A DNA stretch of 64,000 nucleotides from JAVBMV01 sp031552145 (GTDB lineage Bacteria > Myxococcota > Myxococcia > Myxococcales > UBA5297). The stretch lies in the NCBI GenBank assembly GCA_031552145.1, contig JAVBMV010000007.1:248001-312000 (forward strand). The letters are read 5' to 3'. Each line of letters starts with the position of its first letter. Positions within the stretch are counted from its first letter, which is position 1. Of the stretch, positions 35,167 to 44,300 are shown piece after piece. A model generated the notes under the pieces. That model saw nothing but the letters and a program-made list of their open reading frames with translations. It searched no databases and had not been told where the DNA came from. A program made the translations under genes and the position numbers.

Positions 35167-35442
35167 TTATGGGCAATTGGAAAGCCCGGGTGGTGGCATG
35201 GCCTGGCCGTAGCTGTTTCCGCCCCAGCATTTGACCATGTGATAGGTGTCAATCGCACACGAGTGGCTTTGTCCCGCGCCGATGCGCATTGTATCGGATG
35301 TGCCATAGTCCTGTTGGATGCCTTTGTGCACAACCTTTTCTGTTGTGAGCCTTTGGCATCCTGCAGTGAGGAGGAATGTACCCACCCAGGCCGCGATGAT
35401 ACTGGCCGCTGCCCAACTGCCCCGTCGACGAGGTGAGTCCAT
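35167..35442 (-). CDS. Miniature RCC1-repeat lipoprotein
   Basis: 91 residues from ATG 35442 (GGAG 5 bases upstream). Signal and lipobox FLLTAGC, a short linker, then a single RCC1 blade (IGAGQSHSCAIDTYHMVKCWGGNSYGQ). It looks like a drastically shortened relative of the two large Cys-rich/RCC1 proteins on either side, with no Cys repeats and one blade instead of seven. It could be a decayed gene or a real small surface protein. It is first in the operon with two barrel genes. Confidence 0.6.
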   Translation of the reverse strand: MDSPRRRGSWAAASIIAAWVGTFLLTAGCQRLTTEKVVHKGIQQDYGTSDTMRIGAGQSHSCAIDTYHMVKCWGGNSYGQAMPPPGLSNCP

Positions 35443-35614
35443 AACGACTCCTTGCTGGCAAGGAGCGCGGGCCATGTAGCCACGCGCTCGGGTGGTACAT
35501 CGCTCTACAGAGCACCAAATATCCAAAAGCATGGGCGCTTGTCAAGCTGTCGACGGTCCGGCAGGCGAGGCTGCCGTCGGCAGAGGGCGCCATGGATGGG
35601 CTAAAGACAAAAAA

Positions 35615-35640
35615 GTGCCCCGGGGATAACTCCGGGGCAC
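35615..35640 (-). terminator. Rho-independent terminator of the Cys-rich/RCC1 gene
   Basis: Stem GTGCCCCGG (35615-35623)/CCGGGGCAC (35632-35640). The ACAAAAAA run to the left gives a U-tract on the minus strand, directly after the stop at 35673. Confidence 0.8.
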
Positions 35641-35672
35641 GTATCGATCGGTTCAACCGGTTTCGTGCTTGA

Positions 35673-38144
35673 TCACGGAGTGGTTGGTGGCGCGTCGATC
35701 AGCGGGGTCGGCGTTTCGACAATCTTTGCCGTGGTATCGGTGCCGTTTGCATCGCCCGCTCCATTGAGGCATCCGAGCACGCCGAAGGCGTTTCGGCCCC
35801 AGCAATAGGCGGCTCCTTCGGCGGTGAGCACGCAGCTTCCGTTGTAGGCTGTGACTGTCGCTGCGACGCCAGCCTCGAACCCAATGACGTCTAGCGGCGT
35901 CGTGGAGTTGGCGGTGCCATTACCCAGTTGTCGATTCGTGTTAGTGCCCCAACACTTAGCTCCGCCGTTGACTACGGCGCAGGAGTGCGAAAAGGCGATG
36001 GACATGGAGCTGATTGGGGCTGGATCGAAGACGGTGACCAATTTGGCGGTGTTGGGGTGGCTCGTCTCCGTGCCATTGCCGTTTTGGCCCGTAGTGTTGA
36101 ACCCCCAGCAATAAATGGAATTGTCGCTCGCCATGGTTGCACAGGCGCGGGTCTGCCCGCTCCCCCCTGCGGACCCAGCGACAAGCTTCGAGATGGCGGC
36201 CGTTTTGTCGGGAGCGCTCTCGGGCAGCTGAATGATGGGTATAAGTGTTCCCACATTGTAGCAGATGACCCCGTCGTCTCCGACGCCGATACAGAAAACA
36301 CGTCGGCTGACCGCCAGCTTGGAAACCCCGCTAGAATAGTCAAAGCCGCCAATAGCGGATTTGAAGTCGACCGGTGCGTGCACGTCGTCGTCGAAGCCGT
36401 AAAGGAAGAGGCTGTCTCCCCAGACCTTGACGCCTCCCGTTGTCGTTAGCGCTACGGTATAGCCCTGTCCGACGCCGACGTATTCCGCCTTCCAGGTGGC
36501 GTCATTCACTTTGACGGGAGTCTTTCTGTCGTCAGTAGTATTGTCGCCCACGCCCCCATATTGATTCTGTCCCCAACAGTAGACGTCATCATTCGCATCG
36601 ATCATGCAGCTGTGGTGCCACGTCGAGGGTGCCACCATCTTGACGCCGGCGGTCGCACCCACTACCTGCACGGGTACGGAACTGTTCGTGGTCGTGTCAT
36701 TCCCGAGAGCCCCGAATTCGTTGCGTCCCCAGCATTTAAGCGCGCGCGTGGTCTTTAGGATGGCACACATTACGAAATCGCCCGTGCCGACGAGCTCGGC
36801 GATGGCGTCGCAATTGCCATCCGGACCGGTCAGCATTCCAGGCTTGCAGACCGGTGCGCTGCAGAGGCCGCTCTCGCAGGGTGCTGTCTGGTAGGGAGTC
36901 AATCCCACAGTGCAGTCCACCGCGGTGGGGCCGCAGGCCGTGGAGGTGTCGGCCACGCAGTTGGCGCCTACTGGATGGAAGTCGAGCTCGCACTCGGTCG
37001 CCCTGCAGGCGCCATTCTCGCAGATTGCCTCGAAGACATTCGCCGCGGCGTAGCAATCCTCCTGGTGGGCCCCGCAGGAGTCGACGGTATCGGGGGCGCA
37101 GGCGTTGTTGGCGACGTGGTAATTGGCGATGCACGTATTGATGACGCAGGCGGCGCCCACGCAGCTCGCGGTGGCCACGCCCGCGCCGCTCGTGCAGTCG
37201 AGGGCGGCGGCGCCGCAGGAGGTGGCGCTGTCGGCAACGCAGGTGGCGCCGCTCAGATGGTGGGCGGGCTTGCAGCTCTGTGCCACGCAGGCGCCCGCGC
37301 TGCAACGCACGGCGCCGACGCCGGGAAGCGCGGTGCAGTCATTGTCGTGCGCGCCGCACGCGAGCTTGCTGTCGAGGACGCAGGCGTTGCCGTCGAGATG
37401 GTAGTTGGCGCCGCAGGTGAGCGCCTTGCAGACGCCCGCTTCGCATGTGGCGCTGGCGACCCCCGTGGTCGCTCCGCAGTCGACGAGGTTGGCGCCACAG
37501 GCGGCGCCGGTGTCGGCCGCGCAGGTGATGCCCTTGAGGTGGAAATCGGCGTCGCAGGTGAGCGCCTTGCAGCGACCCTGCACGCAGGAGGCCGTGGCCA
37601 CGCCGTTGGCGGCGGTGCAGTCGGTGGCGGAGAGGCCACAGGCGGTGGCGCTGTCGGCCTCGCAGGCGCCCCCTTTAGGGTGGAAGTTGTCGAGGCAGGA
37701 GAAGGCCTTGCACGCTCCATCGATGCAATCGACGCCGGCTACGCCGGTGCCCTTGGTGCAATCGGTGGCGGCGGCGCCGCAGGCGGTGCGGCTGTCGAGC
37801 GCGCACTCGCCCTGGGCGAGGTGATAGCCCGCGGCGCAGCTCTCGGCCACGCAGCGCCCCTCCGCGCAGGTCGCGGCGCTCACGCCCTTCTTCGCGGCGC
37901 AGTTGCGGCACTCGGCGCCACAACACTCGGCGGTGTTGTTCGCGACGCATTGGTCGCCAGAGCGAATGTATCCTTCGTCACAGGTGAAGCCGCAGATCTT
38001 CTTCTCGCAGAGAACCTTGCCGTGCTCGGGCGCGACACAGCTCTTGCAGGGATCCGCCGAGGTCTCCGTTTCGCCACAGGCCGAAAGACCGAGCGAGGAG
38101 AAGAGCAAGAACGACGATATCAGGGGGGTCGATGTGAGGCGCAT
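35673..38144 (-). CDS. Shorter paralogue: Cys-rich repeat plus RCC1 lipoprotein
   Basis: 823 residues from ATG 38144 (GGAG 5 bases upstream); the upstream open frame is antisense shadow. Lipobox LGLSAC, one CCG-type module, then seven Cys-rich repeats of the same consensus as the 1384-residue paralogue, and a C-terminal propeller region of about seven RCC1-like blades. The N-terminal motifs APEHGKVLCE and ICGFTCD are shared with the larger protein, so the two are duplicates that differ mainly in repeat number. Divergent from the giant repeat lipoprotein across a 192-base gap. Surface location inferred. Confidence 0.87.
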   Translation of the reverse strand: MRLTSTPLISSFLLFSSLGLSACGETETSADPCKSCVAPEHGKVLCEKKICGFTCDEGYIRSGDQCVANNTAECCGAECRNCAAKKGVSAATCAEGRCVAESCAAGYHLAQGECALDSRTACGAAATDCTKGTGVAGVDCIDGACKAFSCLDNFHPKGGACEADSATACGLSATDCTAANGVATASCVQGRCKALTCDADFHLKGITCAADTGAACGANLVDCGATTGVASATCEAGVCKALTCGANYHLDGNACVLDSKLACGAHDNDCTALPGVGAVRCSAGACVAQSCKPAHHLSGATCVADSATSCGAAALDCTSGAGVATASCVGAACVINTCIANYHVANNACAPDTVDSCGAHQEDCYAAANVFEAICENGACRATECELDFHPVGANCVADTSTACGPTAVDCTVGLTPYQTAPCESGLCSAPVCKPGMLTGPDGNCDAIAELVGTGDFVMCAILKTTRALKCWGRNEFGALGNDTTTNSSVPVQVVGATAGVKMVAPSTWHHSCMIDANDDVYCWGQNQYGGVGDNTTDDRKTPVKVNDATWKAEYVGVGQGYTVALTTTGGVKVWGDSLFLYGFDDDVHAPVDFKSAIGGFDYSSGVSKLAVSRRVFCIGVGDDGVICYNVGTLIPIIQLPESAPDKTAAISKLVAGSAGGSGQTRACATMASDNSIYCWGFNTTGQNGNGTETSHPNTAKLVTVFDPAPISSMSIAFSHSCAVVNGGAKCWGTNTNRQLGNGTANSTTPLDVIGFEAGVAATVTAYNGSCVLTAEGAAYCWGRNAFGVLGCLNGAGDANGTDTTAKIVETPTPLIDAPPTTP

Positions 38145-38336
38145 TGGAGACTCCGAATCACGGGTTGTATCCAGCGTCGGCTCGCCTTTCTTGGTTTGCC
38201 GAACCCTCGAAGCGTAGCCTAGGCAGGGCAGGTGTGGCAACGGAGCACATGTCGATTGCCATATCGCTCTGCTCGTCAGAAAAAGGCCGAGTCCGCGACA
38301 TAACAGAGGCGCAGCGCCCATCCCATGGAGGTTCCG

Positions 38337-41300
38337 ATGCGCTCTTTCCCAAAGTTCCTCTCGCTCACCCTGTTGGTGGCATCGCTCACGGCCTGCGAGA
38401 AGGACCAGATCAATCTGACGCCAGACGTGGGGACGGACGCGGACGCGGGCGACGCTTCCCACGACGCCGATGTGGGGCAGTGCCTTCCCCCGGACGAAAT
38501 ATGCGGCGAGGAGTGCTGCGAGGCGCCCGGGCGCTGTGTGGCGGGCGAGTGCGTGACCTGCGAGCGCCAATGCGAGGGCAAGCGATGCGGCCCCGACGGC
38601 TGCGGCGGCACCTGCGGTGAATGCGCGGAAGAGGAGCGCTGTGTCGATGGGCTCTGCGAGAAAGATTGCGCGGACCCCGAGACGGACGCGGCCTTTTGCA
38701 TGCGCCTGATGCGCTGCGGCCAGACGACGGCCCAGGATCGGTGTGGCGAAACGCGGACGGTCGATTGCACGGAAATGCTGGGGTGTACCTCGACGCAGCG
38801 ATGCGCGGCCGCGGGGGATTGCGTCTGCGCCGACACCCCCGAAGACGGCGACTACTGTCCGCTGGCCAAGTCGAAGCTCCACGTCGAGTGCGGCGCCGGC
38901 GAGGTCGAAGATCAATGTGGGGCGCTGCATACCTTCGATTGTGGCGATCCCTGCATCGGCGCGGCCTATTGCGGGCCGAGCAACGTCTGCGACTGTCCCG
39001 AGGAAACCGAGGCGGAGCTCTGCGCGCGCCACGGCAAAGACTGCGGCAGGCTGCAGGCGCCCGATCTGTGCGGCAGAGTGGTGGTAATACCCGATTGCGC
39101 CGAGGCGCTCGAGCGGGAAGCTTGCGCCTCGCCGAACCATTGCCTCTATAATGTTTGTGTCCCGACGACGGCCCCGCCCGCCAATAACGAATGTGCCGAG
39201 GCGGAGCCGCTCTGGCTCTATAATGGCAAAGTGGAGTTCGACGCGGACACCAGCAAAGCGACCGACTCGGGCGACGGCAGGTGCAATCGCTATTCGGCCT
39301 TCGACTTGGTCTACGAACTGCACCTCGATCGGGCCATGGCGCTCACCATCGAGAGCACCCCCACGTCGGCGGTCACACTTCCCAACCTCTATGTCCAGAG
39401 CAGCTGCGGCAGCGCGCTGCACGAGCTGGGCTGCATCGCCACGGGCGAGCTCTCGACCAGAGCGGTGTTGCAGGTGCCGCGCGCGGGGCCGGGCAGCGTC
39501 TATCTCTGGGTAGATGGCTATGGAATCAAAGGACATGGCGCCGGGCCCCAGCATGTGGAGATCACGGGCCTCCCCGTCGATGCCCCCACCAACGACACCT
39601 GCGCCGAGGTCGAGCGCCACGTCCTGACCCCGGCGCGGAGCGCCCTCTCCCTGAATGGTTCCACCGCGCTGGCGCTCAATGAGCTGACGCCCTCCTGCGC
39701 TCCGGCGCCGTGGGATGGAAAGGAGCTTATCTATGCCATCACGACCCCGACCGACGGTCCCCGTACCTTTAGCGCCAAGCTCACCCCGGCGCCCAACTCC
39801 TTCTATTGGCCGACGCTCTCCATCCGGCGGGGCTGTGAGGACACAGAGGAGGAGCTCCTCTGCCATGTGAGCGCCGACTCCGGGCTCATGGAGGCGCTGC
39901 TGCCCGAAGTCGAGCCGGGGAGCACGCTCTTTTTGGTCGTCGACAGCCACGGCGATCTCACCGGAGATTTCGTGCTGGAGGTGAGCTCCGGGCCGCGGGG
40001 TGCGCCGCCGCTCAACGCCACCTGCGCTTCGCTCGAGGCCAACGCGGCGCAGTTTGTGCCCGTACAGGATCCCGCCGCGCCGCAGCGTTACTCCTTCATG
40101 GGCCATGGAACGGTGAAGGATGCCGCCGACAGCGCCAAGGGGAGCTGCATGGGGGCGACGGGCGGCCGCGACGTTCGTTACCCCATCCACATTGGCGCGC
40201 AATCCTCCGTCCAGGTGATGGTGGCGCGCGCCTCCTACAGCCTGGGCTATTTGCCGGCGATCTATCTGAGGTCTCAGTGCGAGGGCGAGGCGGAGGTCGC
40301 GGGCAGCTGCGCCGTGGCGACCGAGGCAAACCCGACGGCCACCTTCTTCACCTCGTCGCTCGCCCCGGGCGATTATTACTTGGTGGTCGATTCCGCCACG
40401 GCGGGCGAGGGCGATTTTACGGTCGACCTCTACATCTGGTCGCCGCCCATCGCCAACTCGGCCTGTAACGCCGCGCCCGAATATGTCCTGACCACCGGCG
40501 TCGAGACGCGGATCGTGGGCAATACGCGCGGTGGCGCCAACACTACCGCGAGCAGCTGCAAGCGAGACGCGAGCGCTCGGGAGTTGGTCTACAAGGTTCA
40601 GATGCCCCCCGAGGGCCACTACGACCTGCTCCTGAGCTATCCACGCGTGCGCGGCGCCACCAATCGCCCCTTCATCTCGATCAGGAGGGATTGTGCCTCC
40701 ACCGCGGCGGGCAGCGAGATCTATTGCCAGGGACAAGAGACCCTTATCGACGCCGACCATATCGGGTCGGTCGGCACGCTGAAGGGGGGCGCCACCTACT
40801 CCTTCTGGCTGGAGGAGCCGGCGGGAACCGTCAATGGTCTCTTCGAGCTGGAGCTGGTGGCGCTGCGCGCCGGTATTCCGACCCATGCGGTCTGTGAGAC
40901 GGCCGATCCCGTGACGCCCGATCTCGACGCCGGCGGCAGGGTTACGCTCTCGGGCAAGCTGCGGGACACCGCCGACGATTATGTCGCCAGCTGCGCCGCC
41001 TCCTACGGCGCCGACCTGGTCTATCGATTCGACCCGGGCGCGGAGGTGGTCAACTACCGCTTCTCGCTGACGGCGAAGGGGTCGGATGACCGCCTCGCCA
41101 TTTATATCCGCGACACCTGCGCCGAGGGCGCGGCCGACGTGCTCTGCCATGGGCAAGTCACGAGCGCTCTCACGAAGGTCTTCGAATACCGAGGGGTGGA
41201 TAGGCCCTTCTATCTCTTCATCGACACCGTGGAGCCCGCCAACGCCAGCCCCAAGATGGTTGGCGATTTCACGCTCGAGGTGTGGGCCAGGCGCAAGGGC

Positions 41301-44300
41301 GAGCCGCCGCAGAATGATCTGTGCGGCGGGGCGCGCGAGCTCGTGCCCGACGCCGCGACCGGCAAGGTGAGCGTGCGCGACTTCACCACCTCGGATGCGA
41401 ATGGAGATTATATGGGCAGCTGTACGCCGAAGACCGAGGGAGAGAATGCGCCCGACATGGTCTACAAGGTGCACGTGACGAGCCCGAGCAAGCTCTCGGC
41501 CATCCTCGCTACGTCGCGTCTCTTCCCCGACTTCCGCCCCTCCGTCTATATCCGCCGTGAGAATTGCATGGACGAGACGGGCGCGTCGGAGGTGGCCTGC
41601 GCCAACGCGGGCAGCAGCGACGACGTGACCTATGGCATCGCGACGGCCGCGGCGACGGTGAGCCCTGGCTGGTATTATATCTTTGTGGATGGGGTCGACA
41701 GCGCCTCGCACGGCGATGCTTCGCTGGAGGTGCTGGTGAGACCCGTCGCGCCGCTCTCTGACTCCTGCGCGGGCGCGGAGATGGTCGAGCTGATGGTGCC
41801 CGGCAGCGAGCGCATCGAGGGCGACACCTCCGCCGCCACTCACTCGACGCGCTCGGCCTCGCTCTCCTATGGCAACGGCCCCGACGTCGTCTACGAGCTG
41901 CGCCTGAACGCGGCCGCCCGGCTCGACGCCACGCTCGCCTTCGTGCCCGCCTATGGCATTCCGGTGCTCTACCTGCGCGACGACTGCACCGGCGCCACGG
42001 CGGACGATGAGCTAGGCGCGGTGCGCGGCGCCGACGGCAGCGCCATTTCGCTGAGCCGAACGCTCCCCGCCGGTACCTACTGGATCTGGATCGACTCGCA
42101 CTTGCCGCTCTCTGGCCCCTTCTCGCTGCTGCTCGAGACGACGGCGCTTCCCTCCGCCCCCGCCCATTCGCTCTGCGCCACGCCCGAGCCGCTGGCCCTG
42201 GTGCAGGAGCGGCTCTCCTTCCGCACCTCGACCGTCGCCGGGTCCGACAACGCTTACGGCACGTGCGGCGGCGCCGGAGGCATCGAGCGCTATTACCTCT
42301 TTACGCCGCCGGTGCAGGCGCGGGGCGCCCTGCGGGTGCAGGTGCGGCGCGAGGCGGGGCCCGCCAACTATTCGCCCGTGGTCTATCTGAGGAAGGTCTC
42401 GTGCGGCGCGGCCATGCCCGAAGAGGAGCTGGCCTGCGCCACTGCCTCGGGCGGGGTGGCGGAGTTCTCCGTGGAGGCGCCCTACCCGGGCCCCTGCCTG
42501 CTGGTCGTCGACGGCGAGCACGGCGGCGGCGAGGTGAGCGTCACCATCGATCTGCTGCCGGAGCTGTGGCAGCCCACCGCGCTGCCCGATACCTGTCCGG
42601 AGGCCCTCCCACTCTCGCTCAATGGCGCGGGGCGCGCGCGGGTGAGGGGAGACACCTCCAACGCGCTCGACTCCACCAGCTCGACCTGTGCTGGGAGCGC
42701 CCCCGGCGCGACGCCGGGCCGCGACGTGGTCTATCTCCTCGATCTCGCCGCGCTCTCGGTGGAGAGCGACCTGCTGCTCTCGGTCGATTTCTCGCCCAAC
42801 AAGACCATCGGCGCGGCGCTCATGATCAGGGGCGGCAGCTGCTCGTCGCTCACGTCGGAGCGGTGCGAGCGCCAGCTCGCGGGGGGAGGTGCGGCGCTCA
42901 CCTGGAAGAATCTGCCCGCGGAGAGGTACTGGATCTGGGTCGATGCCGCCGTGGCGGGAGAGGGGGCTCCCTTCACGCTCGACGTCGAGCTGCGCCCCAC
43001 AGCGCTGGCGCCGCCCGAGCCGGAGGTGGGCGCCTGCGCCGCCGCTATTCCCGCGCTGGAGTTCGTCGACGGCGTCGCGCTGGTGCGGGACACGACCCTG
43101 CGCGGCTCGTCGGCGATGGAGACTGGCTGCGGTCAGAGCCCCTCAGGCAAGGAGCTGCTCTACAGCTTCTCCATCGCCTCGGCGCCGGTCGAGGTGGCTA
43201 TCCTCGCCGCGCCCAGCGCCGGCTCGGCCCACCTGCCCAACATCGAACTGCGGCGCACTTGCGGCCAGGTTGCGAGCGCGGTGGGTTGCGCGGCGGCGGT
43301 GGCGGCCGGGCAGGCAGCCTCCTTCACCGCGCAGCTCGCGCAGGCGGGCACCTACTATCTATGGGTCGACGGGAATGGCGCGGGGGCCGATGGCCCCTTC
43401 ACGCTCGCTGTCATCCGTTCCGACGCGACCGTGTCGGGCGATAATTGCACCGCGCAGGCCGAGTCGCTCACGTTGAAGGAAGGGCGCGCGCTGGCCGCGG
43501 GGCGCTTTCAGCAGGTGGCGCATGATGGGACGGGCTTCTGCGGCGCCATGGTGGGGCCCGACCGCTATTACGGGCTCTCATTGACGGGAGAGGGCGACCA
43601 CCTCGTGCGCGCGGTGGTGACGAGTGGCTCGGCGGCGGTGCCCGCCGTCTATGTGCGCAGGCTCTGCGCCAGCGCCGAGCCGGCCAATGAGGTCGCCTGC
43701 GCGGTCGGCGCAGGCGCGGTGGCCGCCACTGACGAGGTGATGCTGCAGAGCGGCGACTATTACGTGGTGGTGGATACGACCACGGCGGGCGCCACGGGCT
43801 CCTATACGCTCGAGGTCGTGGTCGAGCCGGTCATCGTCAACGACACCTGCCAGAGCGCGCTCACCGCGCCGCCGCTCCAGTTCGTGGACGGACGCGCCAG
43901 CACCGTGATCGCCTCGGTGCAGCGGGCGCACGACGACATGACGGGGACCTGCACCACCAACCCCATGCAGGGGCCCGATCTGATCTTCCCCATCTCCGTC
44001 CCGGCAAACACCCGCCTCTCGGCGGCGGCCTATCCCTCCGCGAACGTCGCGCCGGCGCTCTACCTGAGGAGGAGCTGCGCGCTGGGGGGCGCCTCCAACC
44101 AGTTTGAGTGCAAATATACGAGGACGTTGGGGCAGTCTATCGCCTTCAATGTGCTCGTCGCCGAGGCTGGGACCTATTACCTGGTGCTCGACGCGACCAA
44201 CGCCGAGGCGACCGGCTCGGTGCGGCTCGACGTGGCCATGACCCCGGGGCCGGTGGGCGGCCTCGACGATGATTGCCAGGCCAGCTTCCCCGAGAGCGCG

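Noticed and set aside
38145..41843. 1233-residue N-terminal extension of the shorter Cys-rich/RCC1 protein
   Set aside because: It is antisense to the giant repeat lipoprotein, while ATG 38144 has a Shine-Dalgarno and starts a lipoprotein signal peptide.
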